Part shown: piece by piece, positions 42,031 through 53,575 of the stretch
How the letters are laid out: every line of letters starts with the position of its first letter
Position numbering within the stretch: position 1 is the stretch's first letter
Assembly: GCA_036346405.1 (NCBI GenBank)
Contig: CM070562.1
Coordinates: forward strand, 66,926,195-66,990,194
Length of the DNA: 64,000 nucleotides
Direction of reading: 5' to 3'
From: Phyllostachys edulis
Lineage: Eukaryota; Streptophyta; Magnoliopsida; Poales; Poaceae
Program-made: the position numbers and the translations under genes
Notes under the pieces: generated by a model
Databases searched by the model: none
What the model saw: the letters and a program-made list of their open reading frames with translations, nothing else
What the model was told of the DNA's origin: nothing

Positions 42031-43021
42031 TCCTCACTATATCAGAAAAAGTGTTTACAAAACGTAAGAATTTTCGTGAGTCGTCAACTCTTCCTGTGTG
42101 GCGTGTGGCTTACAAGGGGTACATATGGTGCCACCATCTACGACTCCTCCGGAGGCGAGGAGGACGAGCGCGTCGCGTGCGGGAGGTCATCGACATCGAC
42201 GTGAGGGCCACTTCGACGTTGCATCTGTAGAAAAACAATGTTGCGTACTGTTTACGGCGATGTTGCAATTTTTTTCAACGCGTTTTTTTCCCAGATGCTT
42301 TGTTTTTTGATTTGTGATGTTGCAACCGTTGTCCGGGGATGTTGCAACCGTTGTCCGGTGATGTTGCAACCATTGTCCTAGAATGTTGCAACCGTTGTCC
42401 GGGGATGTTGCATCTGTAGAAAAAAAAAGTGTTGCATCTGTAGAAAAAAATGTTGCATATTGTTCACGGCGATGTTGCAATTTTTTCTAACGCGTTTTTT
42501 TTCTTAGATGCTTTGTTTTTTGATTTGTGATGTTGCAACTATTGTCCGGTGATGTTGCAACCATTGTCCTAAGATGTTGGAACCGTTGTCTGAGGATGTT
42601 GTAAGTGTTGCATCTGTAGGAAAAAATGTTGCACACTGTTCACGTCGATGTTGCAATTTTTTTCAACGCGTTTTTTTCAGATGCTTTGTTTTTTGATTTG
42701 TGACATTGCAACTGTTGTCCGAGGATGTTGCAACTATTGTCTTAGGATATTGTAACCGTTGTCCGAAGATGTTGCAACCGTGCCTGAAGAACCCTTTTAT
42801 TTATTACCCCTTCCCCTAATTATCAAATCTTACCTTTATTTTCTAATCTTTCATCATCTAATCCCCTTCTCTAATCCATTCTCCCACCTAATTACCTTCT
42901 CTCACCTACCTACCTTTTTCCCAGCCGAGAGTTTCCTGGCCGGTTTGGTATGAAATAGAAAAGGGAAAGGGGAGAACCGGGCGTCCGATCCAAGGCCCCA
43001 GATCGGACGTCCGGGTACTAG
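42031..43021 (+). mobile_element. Helitron-like non-autonomous element
   Basis: The right end is the clearer one. A hairpin with arms CGTCCGATC and GATCGGACG (42981-43010) is followed by GTCCGGGTA and CTAG at 43018-43021, with T as the next base. Helitron 3' ends have a hairpin about 10 bp before CTRR and insert between A and T. A possible left end is TC at 42031 preceded by A, but it is not a strong match. The body carries GTTGCAAC-type tandem repeats and no protein. Confidence 0.45.
42205..42785 (+). repeat. GATGTTGCAACC tandem repeat block
   Basis: About 20 copies of a 21-bp unit close to GATGTTGCAACCGTTGTCCG are organised into three larger units of about 200 bp. Each larger unit also contains TGTTGCATCTGTAGAAAAA, AACGCGTTTTTTTC and AGATGCTTTGTTTTTTGAT. 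Confidence 0.9.
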
Positions 43022-43253
43022 TTATTCCCGACAAAAAATGGGTTTCATGAGGACATCAACTAGATTCAGTGCAGATAATTCATAAGAATGTCGGCAAATA
43101 AGATAATGTTGAGCGCAATAGCAACGTCAGGAAAGTGAGAGATTATGGTTTGAAATGTTCAGATAGATGCACATAGCATACCAGCTATGGTGCCAAAGAA
43201 CAGCAGACCAAGCCGGTATCATACTAGACATGGAAGCTCTGTTTCGAGAGTAC

Positions 43254-43550
43254 AATGGGCCTGTTTGGAAGGTTTTGGCTTCTGCTTTCCGCTTTCGCTC
43301 GGAAAAGTCGTAAGCCATTTCGAACGAGCGGCTTAGGGGGTGTTCGGGACGGCTTTGGCTTCAGCTTTTCACCCGAAAAAAACCGGAAGTCGTTCCAAAC
43401 GGTGGGCTTTTCCGATTGGCTTTCTCGTAAGCCGGAAGACGCCTTACACATGAAAAAGTCAAAAGGCGAAAGCTGCCGCGAAGCAGCTTCCCACCACCCT
43501 CCTTCCGAATTTTCCCCCGAGCTTGTATGGTATTTACCTGCTTTTGCCAT
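43254..43550. repeat. MITE-like dispersed repeat, copy 2, with adjoining piece
   Basis: GGGCCTGTTTGGAAGG at 43254 starts one short piece (to about 43333). GGGTGTTCGGGACGGCTTTG at 43334 starts the copy that matches 38996-39200 (GCTGCCGCGAAGCAGCTTCC, CTTCCGAATTTTCCCCCGA, GGTATTTACC). The ends look like those of small DNA transposons, but no target duplication is visible. Confidence 0.55.
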
Positions 43551-43904
43551 TCAACAAAACCACCAACCCTTTGTTGCCGCCGCCGCCCTCACAGCCCGGC
43601 CTGCCCGCCCGCCTCCCTCCTTCACCGCTCCCGAGCGTCGCCTTCCTGCCTCCCTCCTTCCCACACACGCGTCGCCTGAAGGAATACGGGTAGGCTTCAC
43701 TAGCTGGCAATTCAAAAATTCTACCACGTAAACCAAGAAGACATGCAAGCAAAAGATCATAGATCATTACCACCAGACGCGCAGTGCAACGGAAGAAGAG
43801 TTAGAACAGCCTAATCTAACGTAGAGTGCGTTGATGTAGTGGTCGTAATCGATCGTCCAGCGTCCTCGGTGCCGATCGTCTCCTCCAGTAACTAATCACG
43901 TCTG
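43551..43904. other. GC-rich then AT-rich non-coding DNA
   Basis: Pro/Ala-rich frames at 43555-43680 are compositional. No gene seen. Confidence 0.4.
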
Positions 43905-44055
43905 TCGCCAATTGCAATGGCGATAGGCTCCTGTCGCCATTCCAATGGCGACAGAGGCCTAGCCTCTGGCGTCAGGGAGCTCAACAGCACCCAGAGCTCC
44001 CTGTCGCTAGTTGAATTGGCGGCAGGTCCTTGTCACCACTTCAAATGACGACAAT
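43905..44055. repeat. GTCGCCA/TGGCGAC inverted modules
   Basis: The segments TGTCGCCAATTGCAATGGCG, CTGTCGCCATTCCAATGGCG and a diverged third pair (CTGTCGCTAGTTGAATTGGC, near 44005) are short palindromic modules in series. They resemble subterminal repeats of a DNA transposon, but the terminal sequence is not found. Confidence 0.6.
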
Positions 44056-44109
44056 GATCCTTAATTTTTTTATTTTAAAATTTGGAAAACTGCCATTTTT
44101 AATTCCTCT

Positions 44110-44410
44110 CCACTCCTTTTGTACTGAGTATTTTCGAGCACATATTTTATCGACAAATCACATTGAGATTATATAACATTCAGCACAACGTCATAACATC
44201 TTTTGTCAATAAATCAAAATTTCTACTGACTATTTCAAAGCACATTTTTTGTCGACAAATCACAATGACATTACATAACATTCAGCACAACGTCATAACA
44301 TCTTTTGTCAATAAATCACAATGGCATAACATTTAGTGCAACATCATCACATACTTTGTGGACAAATCACACTAATATTACATAACATTCAGCACAACGT
44401 CATAACACCT
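44110..44410. repeat. Tandem repeat, about 65-80-bp unit, beside the MULE
   Basis: Four imperfect copies of GACAAATCACAATGACATTA followed by CATAACATTCAGCACAACGT and CATAACATC. It lies just 3' of the - strand MULE transposase and may be its non-coding 3' region. Confidence 0.8.
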
Positions 44411-44499
44411 AGTTTTTTTTTAAAAAAAATCAAAGTGATATTACAAAGAATTGGACACCACATATTTCAACTAGACGAACTTTTCCCGTGGCTACGACC

Positions 44500-45914
44500 T
44501 CAACGTCTGCCATTTGGACCGTCTTGAGTGGGGCGGTCGGATGAGGTCCCCACAGCGACATTCGGACTGCTGATGTATCCTTCGTCCTATGGATTTCTCG
44601 TAGAGCATTTCTTAAAGGTGTGCCCAGACTCCTTGTAAATGGAGCACTTCTTCGTATGATGCTCGGCTTCTGCTTCGTCCATGTCATTCCTGATGCGCCA
44701 TATCTGTCGCTGGCCAACTTTTCCCTTAAGCCTATCAATGTCCGCGGCCCTGATAAGTTGGTCCTAGGTCGGATGGCCAGTGAAATGGCCAACCACGGCT
44801 TAACTATACATCTCTGCACTCCAGTTTTGCATCACCTCCTACTTGTTAAAATAGTTAGAGAGGTACTAGCCGGGATGCTGCGCCACCGTCGAACATGCGG
44901 CCATGACATGGGAGCAGGGCCTATGCAGAAGAAGGGGCTTGTTGCAAGTGCATATGTAACTAGCGCGTCATAGCGTGCACTCGTGGGTGATCCTCTCACG
45001 GTTCATCCCGCGACGTCCTTTATCCCTGCACATGATCTCGAAGCAAAGCTCCCTTGTGCCCATCTTGAATGCCCGGTGCATCTCACCCTTCTTGCTCTTC
45101 TCCTCCATGTACTTGGTGATCATGGCGGAGTAGTGTACTCTGTCATTTGCTATGTAGAGCGACGTGATGTTGCTTCTGTCAACAAAGTAGTTTGTAGTAC
45201 CACGGAGAATTACCTCTACAATACCAACCAAAGGGAGGCACCTTGCGCCGTGCATGACCCAATTGTACACCTCGGCTAGATTGCTTGTCATGACATAATA
45301 TCGTGCACCACCCCTATCATGTAGCAATGACCACTTCTCCTTAGGCTCGTGCTCAATCCAGTCTGGGAAGCATTTCACCTGCACCCCCGTCTTCCTCATC
45401 ACACTGGGACCATCTGTGGGTAGCTATGACAATGTTTCGGGGGCCTGATCGGCGCTTGGAGTGGCCCTTTTCGCTGCCTCCCTTTTGTGTGTCTTGGTCT
45501 ACTCATCCAGAATCTTTCAGAGTGCTTCAAACTTTTGCTGTTGGTTCTAATTGCACAACCATTTGAACAGGTTCATCAAGTCCTTGTCGTGGAATTGCTT
45601 GTAGAAGTTTGCACCACCTGCTCTATAGATCCGTCCATGGAAGTGGTTCATTATCTCCTTGTTGTAGCTGAGTTGTTGCACTCAACAGGCCCGCATGCCG
45701 ATCATGTATGACACATACGTTAGGATGGCCTGTACAACAAAAATCATCAAATTCCCTAGGAACCACAACCAGTTGTTTGTGTTCTCGCTTTCAACGAAAG
45801 CAAATGCCACGGGAAGAACTTGATTGTTCCCGTCCGTCGCTATTACAGACAGTATCTGGCCCTTGTACCTTCCAGTCAAGAATGTGTCATCCGCACATAA
45901 GATTGGACGATAGT
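44500..45914 (-). pseudogene. MULE transposase, cut at its DDE core
   Basis: Reading leftward from 45914: CADDTFLTGRYKGQIL, VIATDGNNQVLPVAFAF and NTNNWLWFLG (MULE DDE core, first catalytic Asp in DDTF). Then come KWSLLHDRGGARYYVMTSN, AEVYNWVMHGARCLP, a SWIM finger CTCNKPLLLHRPCSHVMAAC (about 44930-44880), VVGHFTGHPT and a degraded zinc knuckle (CSIYKESGHTFKKC). Stops and shifts are present. Similarity ends abruptly at 45914, where an LTR terminus begins, so the N-terminal half is displaced beyond the nest or lost. It is similar to but distinct from the MULE at 32160. Confidence 0.85.
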
Positions 45915-47298
45915 TGTCGGGACCCGAAAATGCATATCAGGAACCCTCTGTGTAAGCTGAATTAGTCCCAGATCAGTAGCCAGCTCACACAGAAAACAGT
46001 GATAAAATACTATCCATTTATTCAATTTAACTAAAAAGATCTCAGAGTACAAATATTAATAATAACTAGACCTTATGGTCAACATTTACTTAACTTGCCA
46101 CGTAGGGCTAAAGAAACAAATAAACTCTTGCAGCGGAACAAAACTCTTGAAAAGGCCAATCAACATGCCCACAGGCAATCGAGTGGAGAACGCATCCTAA
46201 TCCGCAAAACCTTCATAATCCTCCTTCGGAAAGAACTCCTGGGCAGCTTGATATTCTTCAACTGATTCAACAAAGGCATGAGCCGTGAGTACATAAAGCA
46301 CTCAGCAAGCCGTAGAAAAATGTATGCAAATAATATTCATGCACGGCCTAGCAAAGGTTAGCTGTATGGTCCTTTTGCAGAAAGCAGCATTTACAATGAA
46401 TACAATAAATAGATTGAAATGCGTAGTTGAAAACGATAATAAATAATTAAGCAAATTCTTTGAAACAACTAGTGAACTTCCTATTCACTTTCCAACCAAA
46501 CCAATGATAAGTGAATCCCCTATTCACCAATCGATACAAACCACCAAGTGAAATCCCTGTTCACCAAACAAACATTATATTCATCAAGTGAACATCTCAT
46601 TTATACTTCGACTCATTTTAGAAGAAACTCTATCTCCAAGATATAACCAGTGTAGCGATCACCAGTCATAACAAAACCTTTCAGAGGTTTCATCTCAACA
46701 ATTGACTCTCCTATTGTACCTACAGCCACCCAAAACCTCATCGTGGTTGATGTACAACGTTGGACCTGGAGACGGTGAAAACGCCGTCCATAGATGTGAC
46801 CTTAGAAAAGGATACACACCTCCACCCAAATACTACCTGAGTAGTCAAAACCCAAAACTCAACAACCTACTAGGTTAGGCCCATCCCATACCAGGCATGT
46901 GGTTGTACGAAAAGTCCCAGTTCAATGGCGCACAAGATTAAGTTCTTAACAAGCTACTCAGGCGAGAAAATACCACAAACCCACATCGTGTAGAAACACC
47001 ACCACTATCCACCAACCACTCGCCTAAGTGAAAACAGTTTTGTTTAACCAAGACCAATGACACACCCAGTCATGGTACACAAATTTTAACAACAGTGGCA
47101 TACCACCACGATTCTATATTTCATTAAGTCAAGATTAATCATTATGACACATATGATGATGAACCCATCGTAACTAAGCTGATCTAAGCATATGTACGAT
47201 ACCCATGTTGGTGATACAAATATGTCCAACTAAAATTATCCAGACTAGGGTGACAAAGGATTCATGGCATTCAATTAATCAAAGGAGGCATAATGACA
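45915..47298 (-). mobile_element. Gypsy-type LTR, 3' part, minus orientation (LTR3)
   Basis: It starts TGTCGGGACCCG exactly at the break of the MULE frame. This is the inverse of the GGTCCCGACA end of the LTR at 53576-57818. It aligns with 48716-50300 (shared CTAGACCTTATGGTCAACAT-type, TCAAAGGAGGCATAAT and TATTCATGCA phrases) and with the inverse of 8990-10508. It is interrupted at 47298 by a CACTA end; its other half should lie beyond the window. The 5 bp to its left are ATAGT. Confidence 0.7.
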
Positions 47299-47330
47299 CA
47301 TTACTACAAAACAGGCTATAGTAGACGCCC

Positions 47331-47680
47331 CATCACAGACGGTTCCTTTGGAACCGTCTGTGTTGGGTCCGTCCGGACCTGCGTGTGGCGCGGGCAACCT
47401 ATCACAGACGGTATTTATTTAGAACCGTCTGTGATAGTCATCTATCACAGACGGTTCATTAATAGAGCCATCTGTGAATTATCATAGACGGTTCTATTCA
47501 CAAACCGTCTGTGATAATCCAGCCAATCACAAACAGTTCTCATTTAGAACCGTTTGTGTACTATCACAGACGGTTCTCAATAAGAACCGTTTGTGATAAT
47601 TATCACAAACGGTTCTGAATTAGAATCGTCTATGATAATTAGTTATCACAGACGGTTCGAATTAATAACCGTCTGTGATA
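47331..47680. repeat. CACTA subterminal inverted-repeat array (left end)
   Basis: About eight units of the form ATCACAGACGGTTC, 5-10 spacer bases, GAACCGTCTGTGAT. Such arrays are the binding sites of the CACTA accessory transposition protein (TnpA-like). Confidence 0.88.
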
Positions 47681-47690
47681 TCCTGGCATC

Positions 47691-47700
47691 ATATAAATTG
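47691..47700 (+). promoter_or_regulatory. TATA box of the CACTA left promoter
   Basis: ATATAAATTG lies 11 bp after the array, followed by a GC-rich leader (47701-47880). It would drive rightward transcription of TNP2. Confidence 0.6.
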
Positions 47701-48374
47701 CGCGCGACACAACCCTCTGCCGCACTGCCGCTCTGGAGGCCCTGTGTCCAACTGCCACATTGCCGCACTGCCGCTGCCTCTGTCACTGCCTTTACCGCTC
47801 TGGAGCAACCCTGCCGCTGGCTCCACTTAGATCTGCTCTCCTCTCCCATGCGCCACTTCCCTGCCCTAGCTCCTCCAACCTTCTCCTTCTTATTCTAATT
47901 GGGAGCTGCTTGTTTGTCCGGCTCAGGTGAAAATTCAAAAAGATAGTGAGGTGCGGTTGAAGATTATTAGCACAAAAAATTCCAACTTGGATTTGCTCAG
48001 TCTTTGTTTAGAATTTTGAGGCATAGCGCTGTAAATACTAAATAACTATCGTATGTTATTGCCATTATACTTGGTGATGAAATTTAATATGCAGTACCAC
48101 TAGGTGATTGCATATGATTATTTTCTTTATAATGTCTATGAAAAGGCATATGTGGTTTTGTAGGCAAATAACAACCTTGGTGTAGGTCAAATTAATTAGT
48201 CCAAAGTAATATCAGCATATCACTATAAATTCAGGTAGATGGGATGCAAATAGGGTCGTTCTTTTGTCATGTGAAACGTCCTGTCTTCTACCATACATTG
48301 TAGCTAATTGAGGATTAGATGCTCAGTACTCTAGTCCTATTTGGTATGGTCTTAGATGTTTGTCGTATGCAATA
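47701..48374 (+). other. CACTA leader and intron-like DNA
   Basis: A CCGCC-rich leader to about 47900, with a possible donor GGTGAAAA at 47929, then AT-rich intron-like sequence. No protein seen. Confidence 0.45.
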
Positions 48375-48379
48375 GTTAT
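48375..48379. repeat. Target-site duplication GTTAT, left copy (LTR4)
   Basis: GTTAT precedes TGTGAGGATC at 48380 and is repeated at 52845-52849. Confidence 0.85.
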
Positions 48380-51300
48380 TGTGAGGATCTCTTCTCAGTT
48401 TAAGCGGGGAGTCCAGAAGGACCATTTTTTTCCCCAGCCGGTACTACCGCATATAGAGTTACGGTAGTGTTGCAGCCGGTACTGCCGTGTCAAGGACAGC
48501 GATGGTACCTCACTGCAACCGGTACAACCGCACGAAGGAATGGTAGTTCCACGGCTAAAATTGAGCAAGCACCGCCTCAAGCTCGAGGAGGTCCGAAGAC
48601 CGCCGGAGGCGTCGATAGTACTGCTGATCCTAAGGACCGCATGACAAGTCCGAGAGGAGGTTCGCCAGGACCTCCCAAGAGATCACAAGGCCTCCTGGAG
48701 GTCTTGGCCCTGTGCACACCGAGCTAGTCCCAGGATACAGTTGCTAGCTCGCACAGAATCACTTCGGTACAACCATAACCATAAGGTCAAGACAAAAGAT
48801 GAAGCAGACAAATTAAACTTAGTATTAAACAGGACCTTATAGTCCAAACTTATTTACAGAGGTTTGCCACTTAGGCTTACAAACCACAATAAAAGAACCT
48901 TGGCAGCTGGAAACACCAAAACGCATTGATGCCCACCGGCAAGCCCACAAGGTGTCGAGTGGAGGACGTCCTAGGCAGCAGGATCATCAAAGAAATCCTC
49001 TTCAAAGAGGTCTGAGCTTCCTTGCACTTGGTCATCTTCATACACTGCTTTGACATAGGGCTTGAAGCCATGAGTACTTTTGAATGTACTCAGCAAATCA
49101 CAGGGAACACTTATACAATTAATATTCATGCAATGGCTTACCAATGGGGGAGCTGTATGGTTAGTTGCACAAAAGCAAAGTTTAACCGTAAATAACATAA
49201 TAGATTGAAAGGCAGCAAGTTAAAACAATAATACATACATACTTTTATTTGAAAGAAGGGAGTGAGCACCAACACACATCCAAACCACTTGGGGGAGGTT
49301 TGGTTGCACCCACAACCAGGACCTCTCCCAAGACCTCTCTAGAGCACCAACCCTAGAGCTCAAACCCATGCCCTGGACCACATCTCAAGCCAGCCATGAC
49401 CCCTCTAAAGCTGGCCAAGGCCTCTTCGAGGCAAGGCCACGACCTCTCGCAGGAGTGCCCAGGGAACACAAACTTCTCAAAAACTACCCCTTGCACCACT
49501 TCTCCGGGAGATGTCCATAACCAAGGACTTGGCTATTCGAATAGATTTTACACTCTGCAGAGGTGTACAACTTTACCCACAATCCACGATCTCTCTAGCG
49601 GGACGGGTTCCGGAAAGACCCTTGCTCACTTCCAATGGTGAGTAGTCTAGAGAGCGTGACAAGGCCTTTACAAAGCTTTGATTTGGCAAGGAGCTGCCCG
49701 CTAAGGTTTCGCTTCTGGATGGGTTGCAAAGCCACCAGATTCGTGCCCCTCTTGCGCCGCTATGATAAAACTCGCTCAACCACAACAAAGACCAAACCAT
49801 CTCATTGCTAATTATTCGGCCCAGGCCATCCCCATAAAATGACCTTGTGGTTGCACGGATTACCCGGATCCACAGACACAAAGTTAGGTCCTTAGTTGTG
49901 CTCAGGCAAGACTTCCACATCCCATGTGCAAGGCACCCACTTCTCACTCCCTGCCATCTTGCCCCAGCCAAAACAATTTGGTGATTACCTCTGCCAAAAG
50001 ACCACCCAGCCTTGGCACACAAGTTTTTAAACAAAGTGGTCTCACACCACCATCAACACAACCTACGGCATCCTGCCATAGTTGCTTAACAGTGGCACCG
50101 ACCATAGGTTACATAGATCCTTAGTCAAGATTATTAATTGATGGAGCAAGATTCTCGAAACCCACGGATCTAAAGCAAAGCTAAGCATAACTTACGGTCC
50201 CATGTTGGCAATACCAAAAGATGCCAACTAAAATGCCCAATCTAGAGTTTCCAAAGGGAGTATGCCAACATGTCTAGCAACAAGTTCAAAGGAGGCATAA
50301 TAACAAGTGAGGAAGAGTAACTACTGCCCAAACATTTTCATATAAAAGTAGCCATCCATGGTAAAGTAAAACAAAATATATTTCAAAGACTAGGCTCAAC
50401 ATGGTCAAGGGCTGTGACTTGCCTTCGTCAAGCAGTGCAGGTCCTTCGGTTGAAACTGCCGGGTCCAGATACTCCTCAAGCTTGGAATCTACACGATCGC
50501 AAAGAACCAAATAAGCAAAGCTACTACTAGGCAAAAGAACTCGAAGACTCAAAAGAACTTGAACCAAACTTCAACCCAAAAGAAGCCAATAAACTGGGAG
50601 ACCGCTCAGCTTGGAGAGCCCCAGGGGAGGACTTGAGCATGGAAGAACCCAGACAAAAAGAGTTAGAGATGAGCCAAAGGTGACAAAGGAGGGGTTGCCC
50701 GGGCTATTTATAGCCAGGGTTGGCAAAGGAACAGAGAGGGCTCAGCCACAATGTGTCAATGATCGGAGGTGGCCTGGGCAAGGCTAGGACAGGGCAGGTC
50801 CTAAAAAGAAATAAACAATGCACCCCAGAAGTGACTGCATTTAATGCAATCCGACATGCATTAAATGAGCCCAAAATTTCAAGGTGGCAGAAATGATAAA
50901 AGGTGGGTGAGGCTGACCAGCGGGGCTGGTCTAAGAAGTGCACGACCAGTCAAAGAGGCGGTCCTCACCACACAAATTGTCTTTGCAAAAAGACCACTAG
51001 AGAGGTCCTATGGACAGGAGGTCCAAGGGCACTAGGAGGTCTTGGACAAAGAGTCCAAAGACACTGAAAGGAGGTCCTGGGCAGGAGGTCCACGGATACT
51101 AAGAGGAGGTCCTGGACAAGAGGTCCAGAGACTCGAAGAAGTTCGAAAGAGGGACACGATATCTCCGACGGTGGTAATACCGTGTTCAAGAAGGGGTACT
51201 ACCAGATAACGGTAGTTTCAGGCTTAAGGTGCGGTACAACCACAAGCTAGGAGGGGCCTTGACGACCGAGACAAACCAAGGAGAGGTCTCAACGGCTTAG

Positions 51301-52844
51301 ATTCTCGAAAGGAGATCCTAAACGGTTAAGATCAAGGGCAAGGGGGAGGCTCTAACGGTAAGATATCCAAGAGGGAGGTCCTACGGTCAGATCAAATGGG
51401 CAAGGAGGTCCTGACGGTAAGATCTCCAAGAGGGAGGTCCTACGGTCAGATCAAAAGGGCAAGGAGGTCCTGACGGTAAGATCTCCAAGAGGGAGGTCCT
51501 ACGGTCAGATCAAAAGGGCAAGGAGGTCCTGACGGTAAGATCTCCAAGAGGGAGGTCCTATGGTCAAATCAAAAGGGCAAGGAGGTCCTAACGGTAAGAT
51601 CTCCAAGAGGGAGGTCCTACGGTCAGATCTGATCAAGGGGTTTTTATGTGACTAAGACCATGCTCGAACGGTAGGTCTGGCCTGGGGAAATCCTATGGAC
51701 ATGGAGAGGTCCAAAGGGGTACAGAGAGGTCCTAAGGTCACAAAAAGGTCCTGAGGATTACATCTCTCAAATGAGATCTCAATGGTCAGGATCAAAGCAA
51801 AGGAGAGGCCCGCGAAGACAAGGATACGCGTAAACAAGCTAGGGCTATTAGATCGAGATCGAACGGAGCCAAGCAAAGGGGCCGTTCGGACCGGGCGAAC
51901 GCACCTTCAAGATCGGGCCGTCCAAAACATCAATGGTCCTAAGACAAGGAAAGTTAAATCCTAGCGGTACGACCGCAAAACAATAGCGGTAGGTCCGCAA
52001 GGGCACAAAGGAGGTCTTCAAGGAGTCAAGGGAGATTCCTTAGACTCTTAGGAGGTCCAACGGACAAGGAAGGTCCAAAAGGCTCAGAGGAGTTCTTAAC
52101 AAAGGCGGTAGTTCCGAAGGAACAAACGACAGTACCGCCAAAGCAAGCGGTGGCACCGCACAGGCGTGAGGGAGGTCAAAGGAGCTCCACATGGACATAG
52201 GGAGATCCATATGGGCACAGGGAGGTCCGAGAAAGCTCAAAGGAGGACTTGACAAAGGCGGTAGTTCCGACACTACCACACGGTACGACCAGGCGTCGGA
52301 AATACCGAAACAGAGGAGGTAAAACCAAGGCCAAGTGCCGCAACTTGAGCGGACGGTACGACCGCTAAACGGATGGTGGTAATATCAAGAATCGGATCGA
52401 ACCACCCTCGAGGAGGTCAAAGGAAGGAAACAAGGCCAAACTTGGCTTTGAAAAACCAAAGGGGTTTTGAAACACAAACCCGAGCTTGTCCCTCAGCAGG
52501 AGGTCCAAGACCAAGGGGAGGTCTAAACAAAGGATGAGGTCTAAACGGAGAGGGAGGTTCTAATCTCAAAGATATTCAAACCAACAAAGGAGGTTTGAAG
52601 GGAGGTTAAACCTGGAGGCACACAGAGAAGCTTAGGAGGAAAACAAACCAAGGAACGCCAGAGAACAACAAGAAGCTCCAACCAACAAGGAACACCAACA
52701 AGGGACTTAGTTCAGGTTTAATTAGGTCAAGTTAAACTCTCCAACTTCCAAAATACCAAGTTAAGCTTGAACAGGCAATTAAACCAAATGGTTCTTTTTT
52801 ATTTTTGAAAGCTGCAAGAACTCTAGAATAAACGGGACGTTACA
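48380..52844 (-). mobile_element. Probable solo LTR of 4.5 kb, minus orientation (LTR4)
   Basis: On the - strand it starts TGTAACGTCCCG at 52844 and ends ATCCTCACA at 48380. GTTAT flanks it on both sides. It contains no gag or pol motif. Its region 48716-50300 aligns with LTR3, and on the - strand at 49547-49590 it has the GGGTAAAGTTGTACACCTCT block shared by the other long LTRs. It lies within non-coding CACTA sequence. One long LTR flanked by a target duplication without internal DNA is what LTR-LTR recombination leaves. Confidence 0.8.
51302..51640. repeat. 59-bp minisatellite within LTR4
   Basis: Units begin AGATCTCCAAGAGGGAGGTC at 51361, 51420, 51479, 51538 and 51597, giving an exact 59-bp period with one to three changes per unit. 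The unit itself contains two AGGAGGTCCT-like halves. Confidence 0.93.
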
Positions 52845-52849
52845 GTTAT
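52845..52849. repeat. Target-site duplication GTTAT, right copy (LTR4)
   Basis: Matches 48375-48379. Confidence 0.85.
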
Positions 52850-53570
52850 CTATGACTAGATGTTTTGTGAAAATGTTGAAATTTGGAGTTGGTACAATTC
52901 TCTCTCCCGGAGGCATATCGATGCCTAAAGCAAGAAAGAAAACTTCGTTATGAAGCTTCACTTGCATATTTAAATTCATGTTTGCTATAAATTAATCGCT
53001 AATCAATTTGACACTAATTTGTTACATGCGTAGTGTAGATGGATTGAATCGGATGTACGGTGTGAACCGTGTGAGTCAAGAGTACATTAATGGTGTGGTT
53101 GCTTTTAGAAGAGCCACGAAAGGTGATATGTTGAAGAAGGGATAAATTTTATGTAATGTCTATGCATTGATTATGTAATCAAGATGTTTAACAATGCGCG
53201 CAGATCGAAGCGCACTTGATTCAAGGGTTTCAAAAAGGGTATACATGTTGGACCAATCACGGTGAAGAGCAGATTATACCAGAAGTTAATAATAACGACA
53301 TCGCCGAGGAAGTCAACGATTTGCCGGATGTGGACTGTGCTTTTGATGAGGATAGGTGGCACGATGAAAATCTGGATCAGATGCTACACGATGCAAAAGA
53401 GAACTACAGTGAGAGAGAGTTTTGTAAATTCGAGGGCTTAAGGGAGGACTCCGTGAGACCTTTGTTCCCTGGCTGCAAGCCAGAATATACAAGGTTGTCA
53501 ACCGTGCTTGAACTGTTGAAATTGAAGGCAAGCAATGGTTGGTCCGATAAGAGTTTCACGGCGTTATTAG

Positions 53571-53575
53571 GTCTC
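53571..53575. repeat. Target-site duplication GTCTC, left copy (LTR2)
   Basis: GTCTC precedes TGTAACGTCCC at 53576 and is repeated at 57819-57823. Confidence 0.92.

Larger units (their letters stand above)
41585..43225 (-). pseudogene. Last two exons of an unknown membrane protein
   Basis: On the - strand a T-rich acceptor (TTTTTTGTCTGCAG) precedes an exon 41670-41585 that encodes FVIAVVLLGIACLSATNN and then MLTKKFKME and a stop, a hydrophobic segment with a basic tail. An exon ending at 43182 (LGLLFFGTIAG, donor GTATGC) is in matching phase, leaving one base that joins the next exon without a shift. Upstream of this exon the frame meets TGA within two codons, so either the exon start is mis-seen or the gene is broken. 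The intervening intron (1,511 bp) contains a Helitron-like insertion. I do not recognise the family. Another hydrophobic frame (ALNIILFADILMNYLH, about 43070-43125) may be a read-through exon end. Confidence 0.35.

Noticed and set aside
42187..42480. 97-codon - strand frame rich in DATSPDNGCN-type repeats
   Set aside because: It is a translation of the GTTGCAAC tandem repeat, not a gene.
42205..42785. Regularly spaced repeats resembling a CRISPR array
   Set aside because: Units are contiguous tandem repeats without unique spacers, in eukaryotic DNA.
44620..45279. + strand frames of 98-117 codons
   Set aside because: Antisense shadows of the - strand MULE transposase with SWIM finger.
45915..52844. 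A single 6.9-kb LTR element from 45915 to 52844
   Set aside because: The outer flanks (ATAGT and GTTAT) differ, while GTTAT flanks 48380-52844 exactly and a CACTA end lies at 47299; two separate insertions fit better.
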